A stretch of 64,000 nucleotides of DNA from Rubrivivax sp. (GCA_016790225.1 JAEUOZ010000031.1:4403-68402), one strand, 5' to 3'. Positions 38,538 to 47,230 are shown, counted from the stretch's first letter. The notes: generated from the letters alone by a model not told the origin. Numbers and translations: made by a program.

Positions 38538-39742
38538 CCCGCCTGCCCGGGCTGGCCTGGCGCTGGCTGTGGTCACGGCCGCTGACGGCGGCGCTCAATC
38601 TGCTGATGCTGAGCCTGGGCTTTGCGGCCGTGGTGCTGCTGGCCCTGGTGTCCGAGCAGATCGAGGCCCAGGCGCAGCGCGATCTGGCGGGCATCGATCT
38701 GGTGGTGGGCGCCAAGGGCAGCCCGATCCAGCTGATCCTGGCCGGCGTCTTCCACATCGATGTCCCGCCCGGCAACATCCCCCTGCAGGCACGCGACGCT
38801 CTGGCCGAGCATCCGCTGGTGGAGCAGGTCATTCCCATCTCGCTGGGTGACAGCCACCTGGGTTATCGCATCGTCGGTACCGAGGCCTCGCTGCTGGCGC
38901 TGTACGGGGCGCAGATCGGCAGCGGCCGCGGCTGGGCGCAGCCGCTGGAGGCGGTGCTCGGGGCTCGTGTGGCACGCGCGTCGGGCCTGGCAGAAGGGGC
39001 CGTGTTTGCCGGCAGTCACGGGCTCGGCGGCGGCGGTGAGCTACACGGCGATCACCCGTATCGCGTGGTGGGTGTCCTGGCGCCCTGCGGCTGCGTGCTG
39101 GACCGGCTGATCCTCACCTCCAAGGAGTCGGTCTGGGCGGTGCACGAGGGCAGCACGGCGCTGGACGAGGCGGACCGGCAGGCACTTCAGGCCGAGCGCG
39201 AAGTGACCCTGCTGCTGGTGCGCTACCGCAGCCCGCTGGCGGCCGTGACCCTGCCGCGCTGGGTTCAGGCGCAGGCGGGTCTGCAGGCGGCCGTGCCGGC
39301 GCTGGAGAGCGCGCGGCTCTTCCGCCTGCTGGGCGTGGGCCTGGACGTGCTGCGGGCCTTGGCCGGGCTGCTGCTGGCAGTGGCCACCCTCTCAGTGTTC
39401 GTGGCCCTCACGCATGCGGTGCGCGAACGCGAGGCCGATCTGGCGATGCTGCGCATGCTGGGTGCGCCGCCGCGCCGTGTGGCTGGCGTGCTGGCGCTGG
39501 AAGCGGGCTGGCTTGCGCTGCTGGGCCTGGCGCTGGGCCTGCTGCTGGGCCACGGCCTCACCCACGTGGTGGGCCTGCTGCTGCAGGCGGAGCGCTCGCT
39601 GGTGATCACCGGGGTCTGGTGGTCGGCCTGGCATCCAGCCTTGCCGCTGCTGGCGCTGGCTCTGGCCGCGGCAGCGGTGGCCTGGCCGCTGGGCCGCGTG
39701 CTGCGCATGGATGTGACCAGGCTGCTGCAAAGTCCGCCTTGA
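38534..39742 (+). CDS. ABC transporter permease, FtsX/MacB-like
   Basis: The 402-residue protein has an N-terminal membrane segment (LNLLMLSLGFAAVVLLALV), a large periplasmic domain from about 40 to 270 with a MacB-like opening (LVVGAKGSPIQLILAGVF), and three C-terminal membrane segments. ATG at 38534 overlaps the ATPase stop. The segment GVLAPCGCVLDRLI contains a CGC pair in the periplasmic domain. The topology matches mechanotransmission-type ABC systems. Confidence 0.87.
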   Translation: MTRLPGLAWRWLWSRPLTAALNLLMLSLGFAAVVLLALVSEQIEAQAQRDLAGIDLVVGAKGSPIQLILAGVFHIDVPPGNIPLQARDALAEHPLVEQVIPISLGDSHLGYRIVGTEASLLALYGAQIGSGRGWAQPLEAVLGARVARASGLAEGAVFAGSHGLGGGGELHGDHPYRVVGVLAPCGCVLDRLILTSKESVWAVHEGSTALDEADRQALQAEREVTLLLVRYRSPLAAVTLPRWVQAQAGLQAAVPALESARLFRLLGVGLDVLRALAGLLLAVATLSVFVALTHAVREREADLAMLRMLGAPPRRVAGVLALEAGWLALLGLALGLLLGHGLTHVVGLLLQAERSLVITGVWWSAWHPALPLLALALAAAAVAWPLGRVLRMDVTRLLQSPP

Positions 39743-39934
39743 GGCATCCCCAGGCGACCGCATGCCGCCCGGGCGCCGGGAGCCTGGGCGCGCGCCGCGC
39801 CGCGCCCGATCGGGGCGTTTGCGGCTGAAACCGAACGGCCGCGGGGCGCGTGCGGACTCCCCGCCGCGTGCTCAGGTTTGCGGCCTTGGCATGATGTGCG
39901 CCGTCGAGTGCTTTCGGTACATCAGGAGCAGGCT

Positions 39935-40255
39935 GTGAAGAAGTCCGTGTTGCGTTGCGCCCCGGGGGCGTCATGGCTGGCATTGCCGTTTGTGCTGGCG
40001 GTGCTGCTGTCGGCCTCGCTGTCCATGGCGCAGACGCCGCCAGCACCGGCACCGGCGCCGGCCAAGGCGGCCACCAACCTGTCGGATCATGTGCGCAACG
40101 ACATCACGCGCCACCGTGCGATGGCGGCTGCGCATGAGGCAGCGGCACGTTGCCTGGAATCGGGCAAGGCCGAAGAGCAGTGCGTGAAGGAACTGCAGGC
40201 TTCCTGCAAGGGTCTGGGCATCGGCAAGTACTGCGGCATGCGCCATGAACACTGA
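39935..40255 (+). CDS. Small exported Cys-containing protein
   Basis: The 106-residue protein starts with GTG at 39935, with AGGAG seven bases upstream. Residues 1-32 are a signal peptide (ALPFVLAVLLSASLSMAQ), followed by a Pro/Ala linker. A short helical domain then carries four cysteines (RCLESGKAEEQC, ASC, KYC). I do not recognise the family. It overlaps the DUF3299 gene by 11 bp, so the two are coupled. In the related clusters I recall, a DUF2796-type exported protein fills a similar slot. Confidence 0.75.
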   Translation: MKKSVLRCAPGASWLALPFVLAVLLSASLSMAQTPPAPAPAPAKAATNLSDHVRNDITRHRAMAAAHEAAARCLESGKAEEQCVKELQASCKGLGIGKYCGMRHEH

Positions 40256-40910
40256 TTTGCCCCGTCTTGTGGATCGGCCTTCGGCGTCACGGCCGGCGGT
40301 CGCCTGGCCTTTGCGCTGTGCGGGCAGTCGGGTGGCCGGGATCGCCGGTGTCATCGCCCTCACGCTGGCATCCGGCGCGGCGATGGCGCAGGCCAGCCCG
40401 GCGCCCGCTCCCAAGCCCGGCTCGCCCCCGCTCAGTTCGCCGCTGGGCCCGGCTGCGGCGCCCGGGGCCGCCGGGCCTTCGGGGGTGCCCCTGCCCGGCG
40501 CAGGCCCCGGCTTTCACGATCCCCGCAGTGCCTTCAAACCCTTGGAAGAGCGCGAGGGGGTGGTGTCCTGGAAGCTGCTGTCTTCGGTGACGGCGCGCAT
40601 CGATCGCGACAAGATCACGCCGATCTTCCCGCCCGGCGTGCGCGCGCTGGACGCCAAGCCGGTGAAGCTGCAGGGCTTCATGATGCCGCTGGAGCCGGGC
40701 GAGCGGCAGCGCCACTTCCTGCTCTCGGCCGTCCCCACCACTTGCAGCTTCTGCGTGCCGGCGGGGCCCGAGGGGCTGGTCGAGGTTCGCACGCGCGAGC
40801 CGGTGCGCTTCACGGTGGAAGCCATCACCGTGAGCGGCCGCTTCGTCGTGCTCACCGACGACAAGTTTGGCCTGTTCTATCGCGTCGCGGAGGCGGTGCA
40901 GGTTCCCTGA
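40245..40910 (+). CDS. DUF3299 domain exported protein
   Basis: The 221-residue protein has a signal peptide (IAGVIALTLASGAAMAQA), a Pro/Gly-rich linker to about residue 90, and a C-terminal DUF3299 core: KLQGFMMPLEPGER, FLLSAVPTTCSFCVPAGPEG with a CxxC pair, and a last strand GLFYRVAEAVQV. The CxxC suggests metal binding or redox activity. It is the last gene after an ABC ATPase, an FtsX-like permease and a small Cys protein; similar sets are linked to zinc limitation in Pseudomonas. No Zur-type box was seen here. Confidence 0.83.
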   Translation: MNTDLPRLVDRPSASRPAVAWPLRCAGSRVAGIAGVIALTLASGAAMAQASPAPAPKPGSPPLSSPLGPAAAPGAAGPSGVPLPGAGPGFHDPRSAFKPLEEREGVVSWKLLSSVTARIDRDKITPIFPPGVRALDAKPVKLQGFMMPLEPGERQRHFLLSAVPTTCSFCVPAGPEGLVEVRTREPVRFTVEAITVSGRFVVLTDDKFGLFYRVAEAVQVP

Positions 40911-40973
40911 TCGGCACGCGTGGGCCGCGCTTGACCTGCGCGCAATCGCCCGCAGGCCTGCCAAAGCCGGCGC

Positions 40974-41618
40974 TCAGGGCGCAAGCCGCTCGCGCACCCA
41001 GCTCTCGCCTTTGCGGCGGTAGCGCAGCCGGTCGTGCAGTCTCGAAGGCCTGCCCTGCCAGAACTCCCAGCGATCCGGCGTCAGTCGGTAGCCGCCCCAG
41101 TGCGGCGGGCGCGGCGGGTTCAGCAGGTGCTGGGCCGAGACCTTGGCCGCGTTGGCCACCAGCACGGCGCGCGAGCTGATCACTTCGCTCTGCGGCGAGG
41201 CCCAGGCGCCGATGCGGGAATCCAGCGGGCGCGAGGCGAAGTAGGCATCGGACTCCGCAGCATCCACCGGGGCCACGACACCTTCGATGCGCACCACGCG
41301 CTCCAGCTCCACCCAGTGGAATTGCAGCGCCGCGTGCGGGTGCAACTGCAGTTCGCGGCCCTTTCGGCTGTGGTAGTTGGTGTACCAGACGATGCCGCGT
41401 GCATCGAAGCCCTTGATCAGCACGATGCGCGTGGAAGGCCGGCCATCCGCCCCCACCGTGGCCAGGGTCATCGCATTGGGCTCGGGCAGGCGCGCGTCGA
41501 TGGCTTCAGCCAGCCAACGCTCGAATTGCTGCGACGGATCGGCCAGCGAGGCCTGCTCGTCCAGCGCAGCCCGTTCGTAGCTCTTGCGCAGCTGCGCGAG
41601 ATGTGAAATGTCGTCCAT
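40974..41618 (-). CDS. pdxH: Pyridoxamine 5'-phosphate oxidase
   Basis: The 214-residue protein is full-length PdxH: it opens with [18 protein letters not shown], has the FMN site [23 protein letters not shown] and [15 protein letters not shown], and ends with [18 protein letters not shown]. It makes pyridoxal 5'-phosphate from PNP or PMP with O2 and FMN. Several PLP enzymes in this window depend on that cofactor. A -10-like TATACT ends six bases before the ATG, so the mRNA may be leaderless. Confidence 0.95.
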   Translation of the reverse strand: MDDISHLAQLRKSYERAALDEQASLADPSQQFERWLAEAIDARLPEPNAMTLATVGADGRPSTRIVLIKGFDARGIVWYTNYHSRKGRELQLHPHAALQFHWVELERVVRIEGVVAPVDAAESDAYFASRPLDSRIGAWASPQSEVISSRAVLVANAAKVSAQHLLNPPRPPHWGGYRLTPDRWEFWQGRPSRLHDRLRYRRKGESWVRERLAP

Positions 41619-41624
41619 GAGTTC

Positions 41625-41630
41625 AGTATA
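41625..41630 (-). promoter_or_regulatory. -10 element placing pdxH transcription at its start codon
   Basis: TATACT on the minus strand (five of six bases of the consensus) lies six bases before the pdxH ATG. A weak -35 (TGCAGA) is 17 bases upstream. No Shine-Dalgarno site is visible. A leaderless transcript starting at the A of ATG is the simplest reading. Confidence 0.4.
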
Positions 41631-41792
41631 GGAATCCCTAGGATGGCTCTGCAGATTCCCTTAAGGACAAGGCCTTAGGTGATCGTCCCACTGGGCGTGA
41701 CACCCTGTCGGCCCCATTCTTGGGCATGCGCCGCCACAAGATCTGGGAGGGGGGTTCCGCCCATCCGCGTCGCTGCACAACGGCCCCTACAC

Positions 41793-42422
41793 ATGATGCC
41801 TCCACCCGTGGTTGTCGTGCTGGCAGCCGGCCGAGGGACCCGTTTTGACGGGCAAGGCCACAAGCTGACGCAGCCATTCACCGATGCCAGCGTGCTGGGC
41901 ACGACGCTGTCGCGCGTCATCCAAAGCCGGCTGCCGCTGGTCGTGGTAACGACCGAGGCGCTGCAGGCCGAAGCCTGCCGGCTGGTGGCGCAGCGTGATG
42001 TCCTGCTGCTGCCCAATGCCGAGGTCCACCGCGGCATGGCGCGCTCGATCGTGGCCGGTGTCTCGGCCCGCGCGGATGCCAGCGGCTGGCTGATCCTGCC
42101 GGCGGACATGCCGCTGGTGCAGCCCGAGACCCTGCGCGCGGTGGCGGCTGCCCTGCCCGGGCATGCCTGCGTGGTGCCCTATTACGGCGGGCGGCGTGGC
42201 CATCCGGTCGGGTTTTCGGCCGAGCTGTTTTCCGAATTGCTGGCGCTCAGCGGGGACGAAGGCGCGCGGCGGCTGCCGATGCGCTATCCGGCGCGCGCCC
42301 TGGAACTGCAGGATCCTGGCGTGCTGGTCGACATCGATACGCAGCGCGATCTGCTGGCGGCCCGCGAACTGGCCGCCCGCAGCGGGCCAGATGGGCGCGA
42401 GACGACTCAGGCCTTGTCCTGA
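41793..42422 (+). CDS. MobA-like NTP transferase (MocA type)
   Basis: The 209-residue protein has the nucleotide-binding motif VLAAGRGTRFDGQGHKL, the metal-binding LPADMPLV and YYGGRRGHPVGFS, as in MocA and MobA enzymes that add CMP or GMP to molybdopterin. MocA-type enzymes serve xanthine-dehydrogenase-family proteins. No molybdoenzyme gene is in the window. Other small-molecule nucleotidyl transfers are possible. Two ATGs in tandem start it. It overlaps the convergent ChaC-like gene by 16 bp. Confidence 0.8.
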   Translation: MMPPPVVVVLAAGRGTRFDGQGHKLTQPFTDASVLGTTLSRVIQSRLPLVVVTTEALQAEACRLVAQRDVLLLPNAEVHRGMARSIVAGVSARADASGWLILPADMPLVQPETLRAVAAALPGHACVVPYYGGRRGHPVGFSAELFSELLALSGDEGARRLPMRYPARALELQDPGVLVDIDTQRDLLAARELAARSGPDGRETTQALS

Positions 42423-43093
42423 TCGGCCGCGGCCAGGCCGTGGCGACGCGCCAGCCGCACCAGACGCTCCACCTCTCGGTCCTGCACACCATGCGCGCGC
42501 AGCGCATGGGCCGTCTGCAGCAGGTAGTCCAGCGTGGTGCCGTAGCGTCCGCGCGCATGCTGCAAGATGTGCAGCATCTGCGGATCTTCGATCGGCCCGG
42601 TCCAGTTGGGGCTGCGGCGGCTGAGCGTGAAGGCCAGCGCAGGCACCACGCCGATGGCTGTGCGCGCCTGCAGCCAGCGCGGCTCGTAGACGCCCGTGGG
42701 CATCTCGCGCGCCCACAGCCGCTCGAACTGGGCATCCAGGTCTCTTGGCGGCAGCCGGTAGACCACACCTCGGCAGGCCCCGCCGCTCATCAAGGCAAAC
42801 ACCAGGCCGGGCTGCTGGGGCGTGCCGCGGTTCACGCGCGAACGCATGCGCAGGCACCGGTGCCAGCCGCTGACCACGGCGGGCCGGTGCTCGTCGGCCT
42901 CGAATTCGGGACGCCAGATCAGCGAGGCATAGCCGAAGATCCAGACCGGCGCACGCGCGCCAAAACGTTCGCGGTGCGCCGCCAGTACCGTGGCGGGCTG
43001 GCGTTGCGCCGGCAGATCGTGCAGGGCCAGCGGCGGCAGCGTCAGGGCGGGCGCCGGGGTGACCGGCTCGGTCTGGCGAAACGGAGGGGCCAT
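42407..43093 (-). CDS. ChaC-like gamma-glutamylcyclotransferase
   Basis: The 228-residue protein has the substrate-binding opening VWIFGYASLIWRPEF and RCLRMRSRVNRGTPQQPGLVFAL, with the likely catalytic Glu in WAREMPTGVYEP. ChaC proteins break glutathione to 5-oxoproline and Cys-Gly in the cytosol. ATG at 43093 starts the conserved region; an upstream TTG frame adds no conserved sequence. Confidence 0.88.
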   Translation of the reverse strand: MAPPFRQTEPVTPAPALTLPPLALHDLPAQRQPATVLAAHRERFGARAPVWIFGYASLIWRPEFEADEHRPAVVSGWHRCLRMRSRVNRGTPQQPGLVFALMSGGACRGVVYRLPPRDLDAQFERLWAREMPTGVYEPRWLQARTAIGVVPALAFTLSRRSPNWTGPIEDPQMLHILQHARGRYGTTLDYLLQTAHALRAHGVQDREVERLVRLARRHGLAAADQDKA

Positions 43094-43184
43094 CGGCAGG
43101 CAGGATCTGGAGCGGCGACGGTGCCGCGTGACGGGTTGCGGCTGGGGCAGTTTCTCTGATCCCAACGCGCCGCCGCGGTCCGGG

Positions 43185-43213
43185 TTGACGATGTAACTGG
43201 GTTACATCAGAAT
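43185..43213 (+). promoter_or_regulatory. Sigma-70 promoter of edd
   Basis: TTGACG (43185-43190) and CAGAAT (43208-43213) are separated by exactly 17 bases. The deduced start is near 43220, giving a leader of about 145 bases before edd. The spacer is filled by the inverted repeat listed separately, so any protein bound there would exclude RNA polymerase. Confidence 0.65.
43190..43208. promoter_or_regulatory. Operator-like inverted repeat in the edd promoter (HexR-like candidate)
   Basis: GATGTAACTGGGTTACATC is a perfect 8-bp inverted repeat around a three-base centre, lying between the -35 and -10 elements. TGTAA...TTACA arms are typical of HexR (RpiR family), which controls Entner-Doudoroff genes in many proteobacteria. 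A LacI-type gluconate regulator is the alternative. No regulator gene is adjacent. Confidence 0.7.
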
Positions 43214-43365
43214 CGCCGCGTTGGTTACGCCGTCAGCCCTGGGCGTCCGGCGCGAAGGGTCCCGCCAGCGACAGCGATGTCGCGTGCGGCGCCGCGCTGC
43301 CGCCAAGGGTCCGGCCTGCCGGGCCAGCCGGCCTCATCACCCCACGTTGTCGAGCAAGGATTTCC

Positions 43366-45192
43366 ATGACCGCGATGCACCCCACCGTGCTGAGTGTGAC
43401 CCAGCGCATCCGCAGCCGCAGCGCCGCCACGCGCCAGGCCTACCTGGATCAGGTGGACCAGCTTGCGCAGCGGCCGCGAGGCAGCGATCGCATGGGCTGC
43501 GCCAACGTGGCGCACGCCTTCGCCGCGCTGCCGGCCAGCGACAAGTTGCGTGTGGTTGCCGAGCGCGCGCCGCATCTGGCGGTGGTGAATTCCTACAACG
43601 ACATGCTGTCGGCGCACCAGCCGTACGAAGGCTTTCCGCAGCTGATCCGCGATGAGGCGCGCCGCCACGGTGCCACGGTGCAGGTCGCCGGTGGCGTGCC
43701 GGCGATGTGCGATGGCGTCACGCAAGGCCTGCCCGGCATGGAGCTGAGCCTGTTTTCGCGCGACACCATCGCCATGGGCACGGCGGTGGCGCTGACGCAC
43801 GATGTCTTCGACGGCGCGCTGCTGCTGGGAGTGTGCGACAAGATCGTGCCCGGCCTGCTGATCGGCGCGCTGCACTTCGGCCATCTGCCCTGTGTCTTCG
43901 TGCCGGCCGGGCCGATGAGCTCGGGGCTGTCCAACAACGACAAGGCCAAGGTCCGCGAGCAGCATGCGCAGGGCCTGGTGGGCCGTGACAAGCTGCTGGA
44001 AGCAGAGAGCGCCGCCTACCACGGCCCGGGCACCTGCACCTTCTACGGCACGGCCAACAGCAACCAGATGCTGCTGGAGGCCATGGGCCTGCATGTGCCG
44101 GGGGCGGCCTTCGTGCACCCGCATGCCGGCCTGCGCGAGGCGCTCACGCGCGAAGCGGTGCGCGAGCTGCTGGCCATCCTGCCGCGCGGCCCGCGCTACA
44201 CGCCGATCGGCCGCCTGGTGGATGAGCGCTGCATCGTCAACGCGATGGCCGCGCTGCTGGCCACGGGCGGCTCCACCAACCACCTGATCCACTGGGTGGC
44301 CGTGGCGCGCGCCGCCGGCATCCTGATCGACTGGACGGACTTTGCCGAGCTGAGCGCCGTCATTCCCCTGCTGGCCCGTGTCTACCCGAATGGTTCAGCC
44401 GACGTGAACGACTTCCAGGCCGCGGGCGGCCCGGGCTTCGTGCTGCGCGAGCTGCTGGGCGCAGGCCTGATGCACGGCGACGTGCTGGCGGTCCACGCCG
44501 AGGGCCTGCAGGCCGGCACGCAGTGGCCCGTGCAGGACGAGGCCGGTGTGCACTGGCAGGCCTTGCCGGCCGACAGCGGCGACGAGAGCGTGCTGCGCCC
44601 CGCGGCGCGCCCGTTCTCGCCCACGGGTGGTTTGCAGCTGCTGCAAGGGTCGCTCGGGCGGGCGGTGATCAAGGTGTCCGCCGTGCCGGCCGATCGGCAT
44701 GTGATCCAGGCGCCGGCGCGTGTGTTCGACAGCCAGGAGGCGCTGCTGGCGGCCTTCCAGGCTGGTGAGCTGGAGCGGGATCTGGTGGCCGTCGTGCGCT
44801 TCCAGGGCCCGCGAGCCAATGGCATGCCCGAACTGCACAAGCTGACGCCGCCGCTGGCCGTGCTGCAGAACAAGGGCTTCCAGGTCGCGCTGGTGACCGA
44901 CGGGCGCATGAGCGGTGCTTCCGGCAAGGTGCCGGCGGCGATCCATGTGAGCCCGGAAGCCAGTGCCGGCGGCCCGCTGGCCAAGGTGCGCGACGGTGAC
45001 CTGATCCGTCTGGATGCGCCTGCGGGCACGCTGACGGTGCTGGTGCCCGAAGCCGAGTGGGCAGCACGCGAGCCGACGCCCCTGCCGAGCGCGCAGGCCG
45101 CGCGGCACGGCGCCGGCCTGGGGCGCGAGCTCTTCGGCGCCATGCGGCGCAGTGTGGCCACGGCCGAGGAAGGCGCGGTGACCTGGCTGTGA
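43366..45192 (+). CDS. edd: Phosphogluconate dehydratase (Entner-Doudoroff)
   Basis: The 608-residue protein is full-length Edd of the IlvD/Edd family. The iron-sulfur cysteines are in [21 protein letters not shown] and the [10 protein letters not shown] segment. It also has [25 protein letters not shown] and the C-terminal [17 protein letters not shown]. It converts 6-phosphogluconate to 2-keto-3-deoxy-6-phosphogluconate in the cytosol. eda follows, 259 bp downstream, completing the pathway. The ATG at 43366 has AAGGAT upstream. The promoter carries an operator-like repeat. Confidence 0.96.
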   Translation: MTAMHPTVLSVTQRIRSRSAATRQAYLDQVDQLAQRPRGSDRMGCANVAHAFAALPASDKLRVVAERAPHLAVVNSYNDMLSAHQPYEGFPQLIRDEARRHGATVQVAGGVPAMCDGVTQGLPGMELSLFSRDTIAMGTAVALTHDVFDGALLLGVCDKIVPGLLIGALHFGHLPCVFVPAGPMSSGLSNNDKAKVREQHAQGLVGRDKLLEAESAAYHGPGTCTFYGTANSNQMLLEAMGLHVPGAAFVHPHAGLREALTREAVRELLAILPRGPRYTPIGRLVDERCIVNAMAALLATGGSTNHLIHWVAVARAAGILIDWTDFAELSAVIPLLARVYPNGSADVNDFQAAGGPGFVLRELLGAGLMHGDVLAVHAEGLQAGTQWPVQDEAGVHWQALPADSGDESVLRPAARPFSPTGGLQLLQGSLGRAVIKVSAVPADRHVIQAPARVFDSQEALLAAFQAGELERDLVAVVRFQGPRANGMPELHKLTPPLAVLQNKGFQVALVTDGRMSGASGKVPAAIHVSPEASAGGPLAKVRDGDLIRLDAPAGTLTVLVPEAEWAAREPTPLPSAQAARHGAGLGRELFGAMRRSVATAEEGAVTWL

Positions 45193-45365
45193 GCAAACCT
45201 GTGCACCGAAGGACGGGCAGCCTGTGGACAAGCTGTGTTCGAACCCTGGGCAAGCCGGCAGCCAGCGGTTCACAAACGGTGGACAAGTACGGTACATCCG
45301 GTGCACAAACGGTGCATCACCGAGGGCCTTCCGGTGCAAGACCTGTGCAGGACCGGTGCACAGCC
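45189..45365. repeat. Degenerate 11-bp phased repeat array between edd and eda
   Basis: About 16 units of 11 bp with a loose consensus GGTGCACAACC fill the start of the edd-eda gap, beginning at the edd stop codon. From 45212 to 45365 the 11-bp phase is never broken. Clear units start at 45267, 45278, 45300, 45311, 45333, 45344 and 45355 (for example GGTGCACAAAC, GGTGCATCACC, GGTGCAAGACC). CACAAACGGTG occurs twice, 33 bp apart. Eleven is not a multiple of three, so this is not coding. It could be a decayed minisatellite or helically phased binding sites. Confidence 0.75.
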
Positions 45366-45451
45366 CCGTTGCCGGCAACCGGCGCCGCCGCCGAAGGACA
45401 CTCGGCTGACCCGCGGCACGGCCCACCCTTTCCTTCACCCAGGAGCCACCC

Positions 45452-46084
45452 ATGATGAACCCGCTGGATCTGGCCGCGCACGGTCCCGTGATCCCCGTGA
45501 TCGTGATTCAGCGTGAAGCCGATGCGCTGCCGATGGCCCGTGCCTTGCTCGCCGGGGGCGTGCGCGTGCTGGAGGTCACGCTGCGCACCCCGGCCGCATT
45601 GAAGGCCATCGAGGCGATCGCGCGTGCCTTGCCGGATGCCATCGTCGGCGCCGGCACGCTGCGCAGCGTGGCCGATGTGCGGCAGGCCCGCGATGCCGGA
45701 TGCCGATTCGGCGTGAGCCCGGGCTTCAGCGTCGAGATCAGCCGGGCCTGCCGTGAGGCCGGGCTGGCGCTGCTGCCGGGCGTGGCCACCGCCAGCGAGG
45801 TGATGGCCGCGCAGGCCGAGGGCCACGACTTCCTGAAATTCTTCCCGGCCAGCGCGGCGGGCGGGCTGCCGCTGCTGAAGGCCTGGGCGGGGCCCTTCCC
45901 GGATGTGAGCTTCTGCCCCACGGGCGGCCTCACGCCGGAAACGGCGCCCAGCTATCTGGCCTTGCCCAACGTGAAGGTCTGCGGCGGCAGCTGGCTGACG
46001 CCCCAGCAGGCCATGGACGATGGTGACTGGGCGCGCATCACCGCCCTCGCGCAGGCGACGCACGGCCTGTTGCGGGCGGGCTGA
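45452..46084 (+). CDS. eda: KDPG/KHG aldolase (Entner-Doudoroff)
   Basis: The 210-residue protein has the aldolase pattern PVIPVIVIQREADA, LEVTLRTPAALKAIE, the phosphate loop GAGTLRSVADV, and the Schiff-base Lys in FLKFFPASAAGG. It splits 2-keto-3-deoxy-6-phosphogluconate to pyruvate and glyceraldehyde 3-phosphate. Start ATG at 45452 has AGGAG eight bases upstream. It is downstream of edd in the same direction; whether one transcript crosses the repeat array is not evident. Confidence 0.95.
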   Translation: MMNPLDLAAHGPVIPVIVIQREADALPMARALLAGGVRVLEVTLRTPAALKAIEAIARALPDAIVGAGTLRSVADVRQARDAGCRFGVSPGFSVEISRACREAGLALLPGVATASEVMAAQAEGHDFLKFFPASAAGGLPLLKAWAGPFPDVSFCPTGGLTPETAPSYLALPNVKVCGGSWLTPQQAMDDGDWARITALAQATHGLLRAG

Positions 46085-46324
46085 GCACGGCAGACCTGGC
46101 GCCCGGACCGGCGCCGCAAGCGCCTGCAGGCGGGCGGTTGGGTCTGCGCCGCCCAGGTTCCAGGGTACGCGCAGGCCGAGCAGCCAGCCCACCGTCCCAG
46201 CCCTCGGCACGAAGGCCGCGAAGCCCAGGAACAGCCGGTTCCGGCCTGGCTTGTTTCTCGGATGACATCCCGCTGACGCGCGTGATCATGGTGTTGCGGT
46301 GACCCGGTGTCGCCGCCCCACACC

Positions 46325-46555
46325 ATGCCTTCACTCCCGACGCTGACCCCGAACGACACCGCGCTGCATGTGCTGCCCGGCGTGGTCCTGGTGACGTTCC
46401 TGATGCGCATGGGCACGCTGATGACCGCACTGGTGGTGTCACCCGATCACTTCCTGGATGGCTTGCGCGCCGCCAGCCACGCGCTGAGCTTCGTGGAAGT
46501 CCTTCGCGACGAAGAGCGCCCGGACGAACTGCTGCCCTGGGCGGGAAACGTCTGA
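46325..46555 (+). CDS. Small hypothetical protein
   Basis: A 76-residue open frame from ATG at 46325 with high GC at third positions, like real genes here. It contains one possible membrane segment (HVLPGVVLVTFLMRMGTLMTALVV) and an acidic C-terminus (VLRDEERPDELLPW). There is no ribosome site of note and no family I recognise. The 240 bp before it, after eda, hold nothing I can identify. Confidence 0.45.
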   Translation: MPSLPTLTPNDTALHVLPGVVLVTFLMRMGTLMTALVVSPDHFLDGLRAASHALSFVEVLRDEERPDELLPWAGNV

Positions 46556-46619
46556 GGGCAACGGGGGGTCCGAGGAGCCGGGAGTCGAGTGGCAGGGCTT
46601 CGCCCCGCCGTCCCGCTGG

Positions 46620-47027
46620 TCAACCCGCTTCGGCCGTGCGCTGGATCAGCTCGATCTTGTAGCCGTCGGGATCGGTGATGAAGGCGATGATCGTGCTGCC
46701 GCCCTTCACCGGGCCGGCCTCGCGCGTGATCGCGCCGCCGAGGGCGGAGGCCTTCTCGCGCACGGCTGCGCAGGTGGCGGCGACGTCCGGTACGCCGATG
46801 GCGATGTGGCCGAAGGCGGTGCCCGGCTCGTAGCGCTCCACGCCGTAGTTGTAGGTCAGTTCGATCTCGGCGTGCTCCGGATTGCGGCCGTAGCCCACGA
46901 AGGCCAGGTCGTACTTCTGATCCGGGCGCTCGGTGGTGCGCAGCAGGCTCATGCCCAGGACCTGGGTGTAGAAGGCGATGGAGCGGGGCAGGTCGCCCAC
47001 TCGGATCATGGTGTGCAGCAGTCTCAT
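46620..47027 (-). CDS. gloA: Lactoylglutathione lyase (glyoxalase I)
   Basis: The 135-residue protein has the length of E. coli GloA. The metal ligands are His in [10 protein letters not shown], Glu in EIELTYNYG, His in AFGHIAIGV and Glu in YKIELIQR. The conserved [14 protein letters not shown] and [11 protein letters not shown] are present. It isomerises the methylglyoxal-glutathione hemithioacetal in the cytosol; nickel or cobalt is usual for this short type. Confidence 0.95.
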   Translation of the reverse strand: MRLLHTMIRVGDLPRSIAFYTQVLGMSLLRTTERPDQKYDLAFVGYGRNPEHAEIELTYNYGVERYEPGTAFGHIAIGVPDVAATCAAVREKASALGGAITREAGPVKGGSTIIAFITDPDGYKIELIQRTAEAG

Positions 47028-47205
47028 GGTGTCGGCCGTGTCGCAGCGCGTGCGAAGAAGATCGAATCGGCCACTGTAGGCCAAGGCGGCACGGCCTGCT
47101 GGCCGGTGCGCGCCGGCCGGCCGCTGATGGGCCGGTGCTGCTGGCCCGGCGCTTCCTTGTGCATACACTGGGGGTTCACGTCGCAGCGGCGCAGGTCTTG
47201 CTTGA

Positions 47206-47230
47206 TCGGTGAACTCCTGCAGTTCACCGA
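47206..47230. promoter_or_regulatory. Perfect 10-bp inverted repeat upstream of the PuuD gene
   Basis: TCGGTGAACT and AGTTCACCGA flank a five-base loop CCTGC. The repeat lies 80 bp before the PuuD start. It has no T-run, so it is not a typical terminator. It could be an operator or a stable leader hairpin. The 283-bp gap between gloA and PuuD holds nothing else I can name. Confidence 0.6.

Noticed and set aside
45223..45288. DnaA boxes or a replication origin in the edd-eda gap
   Set aside because: TGTGGACAA and GGTGGACAA resemble DnaA boxes with one or more mismatches, but they are units of the 11-bp repeat. There is no AT-rich region and no dnaA/dnaN nearby.
45189..45365. CRISPR array
   Set aside because: Units are only 11 bp, directly adjoining and degenerate, with no spacers of constant length and no cas genes.
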